Origin: Ligula intestinalis
Lineage: Eukaryota > Platyhelminthes > Cestoda > Diphyllobothriidea > Diphyllobothriidae
Length of the DNA: 64,000 nt
Direction of reading: 5' to 3'
NCBI GenBank assembly: GCA_036362985.1
Contig: JAYGXS010000008.1
Location: forward strand, 11,075,896-11,139,895
Shown one piece after another: positions 52,546 to 64,000 of this stretch. Position 1 is the stretch's first letter. The number at the start of each line of letters is the position of its first letter. Made by a program: the position numbers and the translations under genes. Below the pieces are notes generated by a model, which made no database searches, was not told the DNA's origin, and saw nothing but the letters and a program-made list of their open reading frames with translations.

Positions 52546-54889
52546 CGCGCATGTATAAACCTAATATGCACATATTTACTGACGACTGAGTTTTCTTGTT
52601 GCCTACGTGGGTTCCGCTCTGACAGCAGTGTGGAATACGATGTGGTCCAGCCGAATGATAGACGGAATAATGTATCCCAACGAATATAAATTAATGAGAT
52701 AGGATAAGGCGTGAAAGGCCATTGTGTCAGGGAGAATTTACCAAGGTGGAACAAGCGTAGAATGTAAGTAACATGCAAGTGACTCCCAGACAAGTGCAGT
52801 CCAGCCATGAATGGGCCGGAGTCCAGAGGCTCAGTCCGGCAAGTCGATCACCGGGTCCGGAGGTCTGCAACCGAACATTAAGTCGTCGGCTCTGGGAGTG
52901 ACTGGGCGTAAACAACTCCCTCGCAAGTTGTGAACTAGGTGTCGCCTTGAGAAGTGATTGGCTAGTGAAGCCAGACAAATCCCGACCTTGCCACGGCTGG
53001 CGCCCACGCGCTAGCGCACACGAAAGCCAGACATGCGGTTGTTAGAGTACAAGGTCGCTACAGCAGCAACGAGGGCGCTTTAGGTTTTTTCCAATGCGGC
53101 AAACAATCTACTAACCCCTAAAGTCCTGTTGAAATCGTCGTATTTCTTGTGAAAAAGTGCTGGCAATGCCCCCAGTCTTAATGTGAGTTAATCCCACAGA
53201 AAAGCGCGTGCATTCAACAGCTTCCCGTCTTGCCCATGTTCACAAAGCGCAGTCGGATGTGATTGGTCCGCGTCTGCGAGAAGCTGCTCGGCTCTTTAAG
53301 CGGATTGGACAGCATATAGCCAATGGGAACAAAATGTTTCCGCTGTTCGCTGGTTTCGGACGGCAGTGGGCAAGCATGCGCTTCCGCGTTATAACAGAAA
53401 CCGAAACTAAGGAAGGTGGAAAATAGCGATAATATATCTGCTTGCGATGCAAATTCTAGCCCAAAGAGGATAACATTGAACAAAGGGACTATTCCAAATG
53501 GAAGAATGGGCAAAAGTAGTATCTTACCAATTTTACAATGATGAAATGTCGAGTTTCTGCCATTGACGAATCTCTAAGTCTAAAGCATGCGCTTACAATC
53601 GATTTGTTTTCGTAGTTTGGGTTAGTTTCATATCGAGGGGTCAGTCAGCAGTGTTGTATGTGCAAAGGTCTTGGGTTTTCGAAGTTTCATCGTATTCGCA
53701 GACCGTATGTAGCACAGAATGAAAATACCACATTTAAACAGCCCTCTGTCCCACAAGTCTGGCTGCGTCCGGAATCCATTTTAAAGAGATTAACTCCCTG
53801 CTGTACACCAGGTGACAAAAGAAATGAACTAAAATACCCTAGCGACCTATTTGTAACTAACGGATAATCAAGCACGCCTGACACGAAGGCAAGCGTCAAT
53901 TAAAAGTAAGCGGTCAAAGTACAGCAGTCCAAAGTCTGGAGTCTTCGAAGCAGCTTGTGGATTGCTACAGCCCACCGTAGTAGGCACCATGTGACGTAAC
54001 ATTGGGTCAGCACGTCTCCTACCGTGACATCAGCAGTTGTCTACCTAATTAGTTGCAATGATAGGGGCTGCAACTACATCGAGGAGATGTGACGAAACTT
54101 ACGCATCAGCCTATATGAGCACAAACTACCGACTCTGGGCCTAAGCCCAGATCAACTTTTATCCCATATTGGAAAGCCTGGACAGACTTGACAAAGAAGG
54201 ATTGACCATCTTAGGCCTAGCCCGGGGTCCGGCGCCTGTTGCGGTCCGGACATTACCCCCTGTGTTAACAGGTTTTCTTCTTTTTCAAGCTCTGCTCATC
54301 TTCAATTCGCTGCAGCGCCCACTGTTACTCATCATGCCGGTAGCCGCGAAGCCTTGCAGCCCTGCGCGCCGTCCAGTCAGCGTGACCCATTTCCTGATTG
54401 GTTGTAGGACAAGTCAGAGGTTGCCTCCAATCCTGCGCAGCGACGCAGAGGCGCAGAAGACGGGCACAACAACGGCTGTGTCTATTGTGAGCCACTCTAT
54501 TCTGCAGAGCCTTTCGTTTACTCCTTTTTGTAACAACACACTGTCCTACCTAATTGGCCTTACTGACTTTGAACTTAGGGAACCTGTGGTGGCCGCTGCT
54601 GCCCAACGCCTCCCTATCTCGTGACGCCACAGACGAGGTCATTCAGGGCATAGGACATCGCGCGAAGGCAGTTCTCCGTGTGCTTTGGGGCAGGCGGAAA
54701 CTAACGAGCGACCTTGACTGCTAGATAACGTACGCACCGTCCCTCCCGTGCTGGCCGCAACCAACAACTGTTGAACTCAATCTGTCCAACGATATGCCCA
54801 AGTTACTAGACTACCCTCATCAGTAGATTGGCTTTTACCACTCTGGACAGACCGCAATGCGGTCTCCTCGCCTATGGAAACTGACCTGG
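52546..54889. other. Anonymous interval
   Basis: No repeat partner or domain is recognised in about 2.3 kb. Frames at 53208-53426 (+), 53214-53513 (-) and 54169-54624 (+) overlap on opposite strands or lack features. No gene is supported. Confidence 0.35.
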
Positions 54890-54985
54890 AAGATCGTTGC
54901 CGTTAAGGCTTCATCTAAATTAGCCTCAACCCTCCTTGATAAACCTTTTGTAGACGTCACTGGTGACCACTTTCGAGCTTTTTCC
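54890..54985 (+). repeat. Direct repeat pair, copy 1
   Basis: GGAAGATCGTTGCCG ... TCTAAATTAGCCTCAACCCTCCTTGATAAACCTT.TGTAG. Repeats at 55700-55795. Confidence 0.65.
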
Positions 54986-55699
54986 AGCAGAATCGCAGGG
55001 CATTTCAGTTGTTTAGACATCCCGACTGTTCACAGAATGGATCAATGCAACAGTTTTTTCACATTCGTAAGCAGTCAAACCAGGCAGAGATTACCTGCTC
55101 TGTGCCAAAAGCTCCACAATCATTAAAAAAGACTGCAACACCACCCTGGCCGAGCTCTTCCAGGGTCTAGTGGGAATTTTTCGTACAGTCACGTGTCCCG
55201 CTAATGGTGTGGACGCGCCGCCAGACGTCGGTGTCACGTGTGCCACTGGCATTATCGCTTGGCGCGCAGTCAGTGGAGGAGTCAGACTGCAATGGCCCCT
55301 TCCTAATGGGCTCTTTATGACACTTTAACACCCTGTGCTCCGTGTCAGATGTAGCCGGCACGCCCCAAGGATGGCCGCGCCAGCTGTCTGCACCCTCCCC
55401 CGCCTCCGGTCTTCTTGCCTTCGTTAGGATAATGGGCCCAGGAGAGGGGAGGAGCAGAAGGAGACTGCTGTTTTTTGGGGCAGTGCAAGGCAACTCCTAC
55501 TACAATCTACTTCATGCGAAAGTCACCACGTTTGCTTCTAACCTCCTGTGAAGTGCGCGGTGGTGGGACTAGGAAAGTTCACGACGTGCGCTCCGGCAGT
55601 AAAAACTTCGTCCCTAATATTCTTCTTTCCGTCTGTACAGAATATACTCTTCCTACTCCTCTGGCATGCCCGTTCATTCTCCCCTCGCTTAAGGAACCC

Positions 55700-55795
55700 A
55701 ACTTGAAAGATCGTAGCCGGTGTTTTTTACTCTAAATTAGCCTTAGTCCTCCTCGATAAACCTTCTGTAGTTGACAATCCCTTCTTTCGTCACTT
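55700..55795 (+). repeat. Direct repeat pair, copy 2
   Basis: GAAAGATCGTAGCCG ... TCTAAATTAGCCTTAGTCCTCCTCGATAAACCTTCTGTAG, about 810 bp from copy 1. Confidence 0.65.
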
Positions 55796-56589
55796 GTGAC
55801 CTCTTTAGAGAGTTTTCTGTTAGGGCGGAGCTTAACTCAAAGTACACGCCGCCCTAACGACGCGAGATCACCGGCCCACCTACGCAGAGTTATGTAAGTC
55901 GCGCAAATGGCGGCGGTGTGGTGACGAGGCGGCACAGGATTCCAACCACCTGTCCGCACACAGTGCATTGTCTGACACCTGTGCCAACTCTTGCCAAGTG
56001 GTGGACTAGCACATCAACCCCCATGACTCACCCAGCCAATGAAGTCGTGACTTTATTGTGACTACGATCTAATTGGCCCAACCTTGTACATACGCATTCG
56101 CTTGCTCTTAAGTATGATGCACGAGGTTTGCTCAAGGACTTCTGCTGGCTACACGATTCCTGTTTCCACGTCCTGTTTGGAGGCGAGGAGTATTTAAACA
56201 GTGCCTGTCTCGTTGGTTGTCTCTACCTTCAAATTCAAGCAAACAGCGTGTTCGCGCTGCAGCTGCGTTGGGATCCGTCTATTGATCTGATTATGTTGGC
56301 TGCATCACTAGGCTTTGTCCTTTGTGCTGAGGTAGATAACTGCGCAGCGTTTATCTTAGAGACTAGCTGGACACTCAAAGGTGTTAATAGGCAAAAACTC
56401 GTTTTCGCACTCTCATCGCAATAAATGGCCAACCTGTTGTACCCCGTTACTGTATTAGTCAGTGCTAGATCTGTCATGGACAACATGCTGTGACTACCTC
56501 GCGTCGAAGTGCATTTTATATTCTAACTATGCCTCACTTTGGATGACGCCGCTCCCGCGAAAGCTCATGCTCTCTGTAGTCGATCTCTT
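55796..56589. other. Anonymous interval
   Basis: No recognised feature; the 98-codon frame at 56128-56424 has an overlapping antisense frame and no domain. Confidence 0.35.
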
Positions 56590-56735
56590 TCCTTCGATTC
56601 TTCTTTGCTCTGTGTACACAATATACTGTTCCTACTATTCTGGCCTGTACCGACTTCTTCACTACTAAGTAACCATGTTCTGAATATTGCTGTTGCTTGG
56701 GTTTAACTCACTTAACCCCCTGCGATAGACATACC
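56590..56735 (-). mobile_element. Family D fragment, inverted
   Basis: Reverse complement of the first 130 bp or so: CTGTGTACACAATA, TATTCTGGCCTG, CTTCTTCACTACTAAGTAACCATG and TTAACTCACTTAACCCCCTGCGATA, which is the 5' end of D reversed. Confidence 0.7.
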
Positions 56736-57369
56736 TGCAGTAGTTTATTGTAGCAGCTTAAGCTATTGGCAAAGCTCCTAGCTGCCACGAACTTCAGGCC
56801 CGCTTCCGTATGAAAATAAATGGGAGGCCAGTTGGAAGGAGAAGCGAATTCAATAGAGAACTAATGAAGAATAGGTTGGAAGAAGTTTGGGGCCAGAAAT
56901 CCGGAGCCACAAGGTCGGCGTCCGAAGTGCGGAAGTCGTCACAGCGCCTCCAAAGCCCTCATGTGGTAGTCAGCCTTGAGGATGATTGGCCAGCTGGGAC
57001 AGCTCGGATAACTGCTACTGCCGCTGTGTACGTGCAAACCGTGGCGAGAGTTGTCAGGTTCATCGTTGCAACATGCACTTGGACTTGGGCCATTATAAGT
57101 GCACCCGTCCTATTCCAGAATTTTGAGAGAAAAATCTAAAGGTACGGAGAATTGTAAAATTGAGTGATTTATATGTGTATCAATGGTAGTGTTATGAGCA
57201 TCTCTGGCCGTTTTAATAGAAGATCGACAAAGAGATTGAGGTATAAATGCTTACATGCAAGTACACAAAGCTTGACAGTCAAAGGAACCATATGTCAGCG
57301 GTCGTGGTGCTGGTCACGGGCTGCTTCACATAGCCTTTGTTATAACCCCAGTTGTATTATCAACGCAAG

Positions 57370-57545
57370 TGATAGGCTCAAAAGGTTAACCCTAGCAGCT
57401 GCGATCTTACGGGACCATGGTCCCTTTACGTGAGAAGAGAAGACGTTGGTAAAGCGATATTTTTAGGAATAGTGTATTCTGTAGAAGGACGGGAGAATAT
57501 ATAGAAAGAGTTTTGACTTGTGAACTAGTACATCCGTTCCCCAGT
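57370..57545 (+). mobile_element. Family D fragment
   Basis: AACCCTAGCAGCTGCGATCTTACGGGACCATGG ... GAAGACGTTGGTAAAGC ... TGTATTCTGTAGAAGGACGGGAGAATA ... TTTTGACTTG matches the first half of D. Confidence 0.55.
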
Positions 57546-57574
57546 CGGGTCGGGTCTGGAGTGACAACAGCGTC

Positions 57575-57812
57575 GGGAATAGCTGGATGGCCGGGGCCAT
57601 AACGTGATGCCGATGACCTTGGCGTGACACAAACCGGTGGCGCTATTTCGTGTGCGTGTAATTCCTTGCGCCCTCCTGTGATGTCGGCAATGGAAGGTCG
57701 CGGGTAACCTGGCCCTTTGTGTGATGGCGCTATCGCGTTTTGTTGGCCCCTCGTCATCGTGACCTGATGAGGGCTAGAGTGTTGACTCATCTGATGTGCC
57801 ATCCTAACAGCC
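57575..57812 (+). repeat. Dispersed repeat R, copy 3
   Basis: CTTGGCGTGAC, GGAAGGTCGCGGGTAACCTGGCCC, GACTCATCTGATGTGCCATCCTAACAG follow repeat R order. It lies directly after a family D fragment. Confidence 0.5.
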
Positions 57813-60295
57813 TTAGTCCCGAAGGCTCATGGAGTTTATAAGAAAATCTCTGTTGTACAAAAGCATCAACGTTGCGTCCACCAAAGTCTTACCGAAGTAG
57901 AGGCACGACCATTTCTTAAGAGAAGGTTTGTTTGGTTTATAAATTAATATCGCGCAGTAACTTTTGACAAAAACTGAAAATTCCGAAAGCATTATAAATC
58001 GCTTTAGCTGATTAAAACTTTAAATGCACACAAAGCGTGTTCTTGCAAAAGTAGAATTGTGTTTGAAAATGATGCGTAAGTGCAGGTTTCTGCTACGTCT
58101 TCTTCAAAAATAAGCGTACTTCGTAGCGTTATGGCTAACATGTTGCCTTAAGATCGGGTACAGATTCTAACATGGTTTTTTTGCTGTATCTTTCTGTTTA
58201 ACCCATTACCTCTCGGTGATCTCATATGAGATCACTTAAAAGTTAAGAGTTTTCGTGATTATCTGTCTGTATATACGCAGATTTGACCTTCATGCTTTAT
58301 CTATTGCGTATGTTTCTCTGATATTCACATGAGATTTTTTAATAAATTCGCTCTAAATTAATCGATATACAAGTTTGAAAAAGTCATGTTTCATATCAAA
58401 ATTGAGTGGTTAAAATTATGGGAGGTAATGGGTTAAGCTGTGTTTGACTTTGACATACAGGTCTTCCATTGAATGGATTCACTGGGGCGTTTTTTGATAA
58501 GCTCCTGTACTGACAGGCCAGACAATGACAAATGCATTGAGATGGAATTGTCAGGTGCAATGGCGAACATAAGAAAGTTTGTAGGAAAGTCACAGACCAC
58601 ATGAAACCGCATTAAGAGTGCATAGTTCTGCTACTGAGACATATCAGAAAGATCGGATGATACACGTGAAGCAAGCCAGTACACCTCATTCCAGCAATAA
58701 TTAATGAAATAGACTCATGTCGTCTGCTGTTTTTTCCGTTGCGAGAACTAATGGGGGATATCCTGTGAGTTTTCACAAATCCCCAAAATTCAATAAGAAC
58801 TGACTGAGATACAGGATGCTTTTAAACGTCTACACACACTGTAATTTCCATTTAAGCAAGTTAGAACTTCTCCACGTCCATTTCCAGTGACGAAAGGCTT
58901 TCCTCTCTTTCTCTGAGTTGTGTGCCCGAGCCCTACTCCTCTAAGAATTCTATTCATGTTGACCTCTTTTGTTTCCAGTCCAATTCACACTGGTGTTAAA
59001 ACTAGTCCCCCGACCAAGTACCACTTAGATTATGCTTGAATATTGTCTTCACCTCCGTTCGGCTCTCTTGCCTTTTAATCAGCTTTGCCCACAATGCTTC
59101 CGGTCGCCCACTGCAGCAAGAAGCGACATTTTCAGGAGCTACTCGATATTGCCTCCCCCTCTGGTTCGATTACATCTGTCACTACTGCTGACCTCAAACA
59201 CTTGCACATCACTCCCCCTTTCCGGCACGGAATTGCCTCTGTTCACTTCCAACCCTCTCTTCGCGCTGGTGTTTTCAGACCAATCCCGAGGCCATAGGAA
59301 TGGCCTCCTGCAAGCATATAGAACCAGAGCCACGCCCCCTATCCCACTAACACACACAAGCTTTCCCAAAAGTAGTGTTGCCCTGCGTGGGGTGATTGTT
59401 GAACTAACGTTTTTCCCTTGTATAGAGTGGCAATTTTGACGGCTTCCTTCGCTCTTGACTTGGTGTATCCATTGTTGAGGTTTGTACCATGATTATCCTT
59501 TACTATTTGTTCAATATTACCGTACCACCTTAATAGTTCTTATCACTTGTTTTGGCATACGCGTGGCTACTGGATGCAGTCGGAGAAGTCAAGAGACGAA
59601 AAACACACATTAAAGGTGATAGCTTAGTTATTCCTTGTATTCTACAAAGAAGATTGGAGTGTGACCACCAGAACACGAGGTTTATTAATTTGAGCTTTCG
59701 AACTAACAGCGTCCAGCTCCCAGCCTCAGAGGCTGAGGGCAACAACCAATGAGCATTGCTGCGTCCAACCAATGAGTAAGAGAGTGTGCATGGCGAGCAT
59801 TGGCATCTGTAAGAAGACAGAAATCGCATCGCCTACCTCACAGTGGTTCAACGGCGTGGTGATGGCACGCGTCCTTAGTGGGCTGGGTGGACGCAGCACG
59901 CGGTGACCGGGATTGACATGGCTGTATCAGCCACCCAGGTCTCCAGCGTTTCCTGTCGCAGCTGCCCGACAGTAGCCGCGTGTTGGCGATGTTCAGCTCA
60001 ACACCTTCCTCCAGCATGTGAGTAGCAACTTGAAAGAGTGTGTCGGTTTGTGATGACTTATTCTGTGCAGGCAAGCATGTGCCAAGGAGCACCGCCGCCA
60101 ACGAGTACAACGGCACTGTCCGCCTACGCCGGTCTGTCTAGCCAGTCCGTCTGACCAATCACCTGTCAAGGCCGACTCACACAAAGGCAGCTCCTGACAG
60201 TGTGGCGGTACCCACAGCAACCTTACTTTGCGTATAGCGTTCTAGTCGGCGGTTGCTCGTTTGTCTGACAGTCAACTTCTTACTGCCTTTTCCCC
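57813..60295. other. Anonymous interval
   Basis: A+T-rich in 57850-58900. The 135-codon frame at 59032-59439 overlaps antisense frames and has no recognisable domain. No repeat partner is visible in the window. Nothing is supported as a gene. Confidence 0.35.
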
Positions 60296-60420
60296 ATTCC
60301 TTCTGTACAGAATAAACTGTTACTACCACTCTGGCCTCCAATAACTTCTCTTCTCTTGTTGTAGGGGGCCTGACTATCGCAGTTGCTGGCACTTAACTAA
60401 CTTAACCCTACTCGATAGTC
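60296..60420 (-). mobile_element. Family D fragment, inverted
   Basis: TCTGTACAGAATAAACTGTTACTACCACTCTGGCC ... CTTAACCCTACTCGATAG is the reverse complement of the D 5' end. Confidence 0.6.
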
Positions 60421-61390
60421 TCTGCGGATGGCCCATTTTGGCTCGAGTATTAGCGAACCGAATCATCCTATCTGGCTTGCAGAGATAGAGGCACTCATGG
60501 CATGGATTTTTATAAACTAAACCTGACTGCTCAGTTGTCTACAGCCGTTCCGTCGTCTGCACGATTTTGGCGCGTATGGTAGAGCCGACTGACGATTGAT
60601 ACCTACACCCAGCTTTGTAGGGATGCCTTTGTAGTGACCTCGGATTCTAAGCCATGCTTTGCTCGCACACTTCTGGGGCACGTGTTCACTAAACACGTGC
60701 GCACCCAAGCGTGTCAAAGGCAGGTTTAGGTCACGGACGTGTCTGTCTGACCTAACTGGCCAACCACTTCCCAAAACCAGTCCACAAAGAGCCTCAAGAT
60801 GGTAACTGCTTACGCTCAGACACCCCCGGAGCCGGCAACCTTAGCGTTGGTTGCAAACATCCGGACCCGGCAACTACAACTACCAGAATGCGACTATTGA
60901 CTCGGCTTGCCCATGGCTGGACCGCACTCGCCTGGGAGTCACTTAACTATTACTCATATTCTACTCCTTCTACGCTTGATTAACTTATCCATAACACTCT
61001 GTACTTTTACGCCTCATCTTATCTACTAGCTTATAATCGTTGGGATACGTTCATGTTCTATTATCCGGTCGGACTACTTCGTATCCTACATTGTTGACCC
61101 CGACGTTCACAATATCCCGCACCTTCGATTGCCTCCAATGCATGCTTTTTGTACAGTACAGAGTACTAAAGTGCTTTTTTTTCTCTGCCCCGTTTGTTTT
61201 CCGGGGCTTTCACGGGGGGCAGAGGCTAATTAAGTTTTTGGTTAGCTGTTATAAGCTAACTGGACCCGTTAACAATGGATTGACAGTGTTCTGTCCACTG
61301 GTGCACTGGAAGGTGTTTTCGCCTTCTCGAAAAGCGCCCTAACACAGCTATGGTAAATTAGTTGCTATGGTAGCTGAGGGCGTAGGTTGT
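60421..61390. other. Anonymous interval
   Basis: Contains a possible acceptor-less 100-codon frame (61040-61342) with no domain. No gene is supported. Confidence 0.35.
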
Positions 61391-61391
61391 G

Positions 61392-61656
61392 ATGGTCGTC
61401 CTTCTATCCAAAGTACTCTTATTTTCATCGTCGTGTCGATGAAGAGTAACTGTTTAGTTTCCTCCTCTTTAAGTGTGTATTGAAGGTCAGAAAATGCAGC
61501 ATCAAGCAGGTCCTGGAAGCCTGGTAGCTTGTTCTTAATCAGGACGAACTTGTCATCAACGTATCGGCGGACAAAAGCAATTTCATAGTAGTTGAAAGCG
61601 ATCTCTTCCAGTTCTGTTAGGACTATTTCTACTAGGAGAAGAGGTATTGGAGAACT
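61392..61656 (-). pseudogene. Penelope-like RT fragment (motif C region)
   Basis: The minus strand reads, without interruption over 88 codons, SSPIPLLLVEIVLTELE, then AFVRRYVDDKFVLIKNK, LPGFQDLLDAAFSDLQ, YTLKEEETKQLLFIDTTM. This is the PLE RT pattern SP-(I)-(S)-LLAE, RYVDD-FV-I and E...LPFLDV. The YVDD catalytic pair of Asp is intact. There is no Met at the start, so it is an internal piece of a longer frame, cut off on both sides. Confidence 0.88.
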
Positions 61657-61977
61657 TGTTGGCGTGCACTTTATTGGTAATCATTTTCTGTGAATGCAGG
61701 TAAATCAGTTTCTTCGGCAGAATGCAAAAATTTACATTAGATTTTCGATTTTTGGATGCTTTTTAATTTCGTTTTATTTCTCTCCGAATTGTTTTCTTTG
61801 AAAAAGTGCCCAATTAGTCAGCTAAAATAGATGTGAATGATGCGACGATGTGGGATGATACCATAATAGGTTCAGATGGGACAGTTTTCTCAGATGTTGA
61901 CGTGGAATTAGGCGGGCGAGTTGATGAAGGTCATGACAGCCTCTCATTGATGGCCTAGATTTCGGGCCGTCCATTTG

Positions 61978-61984
61978 GTTATAT
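61978..61984 (+). repeat. Target-site duplication GTTATAT, left
   Basis: Directly precedes the family D copy at 61985 and is repeated at 62399-62405. Confidence 0.75.
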
Positions 61985-62398
61985 CGCAGGGGATTAAGTG
62001 AGTCTAACCGTGCAACTGCGATCTTCAGACCATGGCTACTTAGTGCTGAGGAGAGAAGTCTTTAAAGGCCAGAGTAGATGGAAGAGATTATTGTGTACAC
62101 AACGGAAGAGGAGAAGAGACTGACTTTGGAGAGATATGTCCGATCAGTAGGTTGACCGGGCCCAAGTGAGGTCTCAGAGTAGTCGGGCCAGAGGACAGAT
62201 AGAGGGAAATCTTTCATTGGCCTGGAGATTTTGGGCAGAGAGGCAACTTGCGTCGGGCATGCGTGCAAGCTCCTCATTCGTAGCCTCATAGATGCGAGAA
62301 CTATGATTGGCTGATCGAAACGTCGAGAAAGCACATCGGTGAGCGTTTGGGAAAGTGCACTACGACGCGAGCTAGTCAGGCAGGCACGACCCGCTACA
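61985..62398 (+). mobile_element. Family D element, best copy, 414 bp with target duplication
   Basis: Begins CGCAGGGGATTAAGTGAG and ends GGCACGACCCGCTACA. The flanks are GTTATAT on both sides, which defines the exact ends. The ends show only a weak inverted similarity (GCAGGGG against GTAGCGGG), no poly-A tail and no coding frame. Confidence 0.85.
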
Positions 62399-62405
62399 GT
62401 TATAT
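62399..62405 (+). repeat. Target-site duplication GTTATAT, right
   Basis: Matches 61978-61984 exactly. Confidence 0.75.
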
Positions 62406-63299
62406 TGTATAAACGAAGGCTCCTCAAAGGCTTAAGGTTTGGGGATTGAGGTTAATCCATACAACTAGGCCAGTGTTTTATCGGTTTGGTTGAACTGCCA
62501 CCGTTAGCTGAACGAAATCGTATTGCTGCACTTGAGCCGTTGCAGGAGCCGAGTTAATGTGTGACCGGTGAGAAACGCGTAGGTTCGTAGGACTGTTGGT
62601 TGTCAACTGGACGCTGCGTATCATAACGATGGTTCGCTCTGTTAGCAGGCAGCTGTGAGTTCGGCCTCGCGAGCACGTTAACACGGCCACGAACTGACAA
62701 CTGGCTGGGACAGCAACTTCTGGAGGCATGGGTGTCCGACGCCAGCTCCACAAACAGACACATCCATCTTCCTCCCCCATGTTCTCACGGGCCACACCAA
62801 GGTAGCCAGGTGGGGCGGCCCGAGGTCACGTGCCACCACTGTGGCTAGGCGGTGCCAACTCGGCTACTCCCTCTTGTTTATCGTTTGACTACATAAATGC
62901 TAACTTATTGTTGTCCATGCTCACAGTCCCTCTGATGATGGACTCTTCTATGAATTCGTAAGCGTATACTAATAAAGCTGCTGACCACACCTCCATCTAC
63001 TTTGCCACAAGAACCTGCACACTGCGCATGCTTGCCGCACAAACCTCAAATCACAGCCTACAATAAGCAAGCGGAGACATAGTTGTAGACATTTAATGCA
63101 AATTATTGTATTCCGCCAAAGCAACTGCTGTATCTGTAAAGACAAAAAAATGGGAACAAATCAAGCGAGCACCGACATGTTCTCCAAGTGTAATTGCAGA
63201 ATAAGCTCTATTTGGGCTGAAAAAAATCGCTATCAAATCGCGTTTTGTGTTTATACGTGGACAATAAGTCCGTCTTAATTAAGAAGGACAGGTTATCAG
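62406..63299. other. Anonymous interval
   Basis: Near 62925-62975, CTCTGATGATGGACTC ... GAATTCGTAAGCGTATACTAATAAAG recalls family H with a changed stem. Otherwise no gene or repeat is recognised. Confidence 0.35.
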
Positions 63300-63304
63300 G
63301 CTTG

Positions 63305-63748
63305 TAGGACCTGCTTTATGTCAAAGAAGAGGAGGAAACCAAACAGTTACTCATCCTCGACGTTATCGTTACCCGCAGACGCGACGATGAAAATAACAGC
63401 ACTTTTGATAGAAGGACGACTGACACAACCTACGCTCTGAGCTACCATAGCAACTACTCGATGGTCTGAAAACGGAGCAGCGGCGTTAGGTTGCTGTTTA
63501 TAGGGGTAAAAACACATTGCAATGGACCACAAGGGGAGGACACTATATATCCATCATTTGTGGGGTTAATTAGCGAAGAACGGCTAACCAAAGACTTCAT
63601 TAACCACTGCCTCCAAGAACGCCCTGGGGAGCAAACGGAACCAGCCACCAGCAATATTGCACTCCCTACCGTACACACAAAATGCGTCGAAGACAATCGA
63701 ACGCTTCGCTGCAGAGTTGGGTGTAAGTATTATTCTGTGGAACTGTAG
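63305..63748 (+). pseudogene. Penelope-like RT fragment (C-terminal part)
   Basis: The + strand reads LYVKEEEETKQLLILDVIVTR, then SYHSNYSMV-stop-KRSS, VRLLFIGVKTHCNGPQGED, then LTKDFINHCLQ. This corresponds to the PLE RT region after motif D (E..LPFLDV.V.R, Y.SNHP...K...V..L..RA..HC, FI..CL). One TGA lies near 63468 and the frame is intact after it to 63748. It overlaps in motif position with the minus-strand fragment at 61392-61656, so the two are separate copies in opposite orientation. Confidence 0.82.
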
Positions 63749-63749
63749 T

Positions 63750-64000
63750 GACTAGCTCTACATGAAGTGGACTTGTAAACACTCATCGTGACTAGCTCAA
63801 GTCGAAGATCATTCTGGGAACGCTTGCTGCTCTCGGCCTCTGGAAAATCCAATCACAGACCGACTCACACAGGATTGTAGCGGCTCGTGCTGGCTGACTA
63901 GCTCGCATCGAAGTGCACTTTCCCAACGGCTCGCATACGCGGTTTTTGACGTTTCGATCAGCCAATCACGGTCCCCGCATCTACGCTCAAAAACCAGGCG
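63750..64000 (-). mobile_element. Family D 3' ends, serially truncated, to window edge
   Basis: Three D-end pieces follow each other: GACTAGCTCTACATGAAGTGGA (63750), GTGACTAGCTCAAGTCGAAGATC ... CCAATCACAG (63788) and TGTAGCGGCTCGTGCTGGCTGACTAGCTCGCATCGAAGTGCACTTTCCC (63878 on). All are reverse-complementary to the 3' end of D. The last continues beyond the window. Confidence 0.65.

Overview
The window is eukaryotic, repeat-saturated, intron-rich animal DNA. It has no operons, rRNA genes or convincing functional tRNA genes. It carries decayed Penelope-like retroelements (PLEs) with GIY-YIG endonuclease, several non-LTR retrotransposons, tRNA-derived short repeats and large purine or trinucleotide microsatellites. 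This repertoire fits a large flatworm genome. I infer a tapeworm, probably of the diphyllobothriid/pseudophyllidean type, but that is an inference from repeat content and not a proof. A 400-base run of N (27649-28048) shows it is a scaffold.

Only one host gene is supported. On the + strand, an internal exon at 36876-37077 and a terminal exon at 51334-51752 match in splice phase and encode a Ser/Pro/Thr-rich C-terminus of unknown identity. A 3'UTR with a long C tract and an AATAAA signal follows. The 14.3-kb intron between the exons is filled with repeats.

Layout. 0-8 kb: PLE fragments, two copies of a 414-bp element (family D), and a PLE GIY-YIG domain split by a 1.66-kb non-LTR element with a visible target-site duplication. 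9-10 kb: an AAG tract and nested inverted repeats with a hammerhead-like core. 11.2-13.7 kb: a diverged tandem dimer of about 1.2 kb with telomere-like degenerate tracts. 16.8-23.7 kb and 37.6-43.3 kb: two copies of one block holding an antisense non-LTR retrotransposon (element A) whose reverse transcriptase (RT) reading frame ends in C2H2 zinc fingers. The second copy lacks 1.1 kb of RT, and both share old stop codons. 25-33 kb: SINE copies, an AP-endonuclease fragment, an RT C-terminal fragment and more GIY-YIG relics. 33.6-34.4 kb: a CpG-rich stretch. 34.5-35.3 kb: the best-preserved PLE piece, with a tRNA-like sequence directly before GIY-YIG and the same 16 bp at both ends. 43-51 kb: clustered copies of dispersed family B, a duplicated TAC-type minisatellite and an inverted SINE pair. 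53-64 kb: mostly anonymous DNA with family D copies and two PLE RT fragments.

Nearly every long open frame outside the two exons is retroelement coding sequence with stops and frameshifts, or a microsatellite translation. I found no intact transposable element. The most interesting material is structural: tRNA-like modules in PLEs, zinc fingers on an RT, a hairpin in family B that keeps its stem while the sequence changes, and the 414-bp element with 7-bp duplications.
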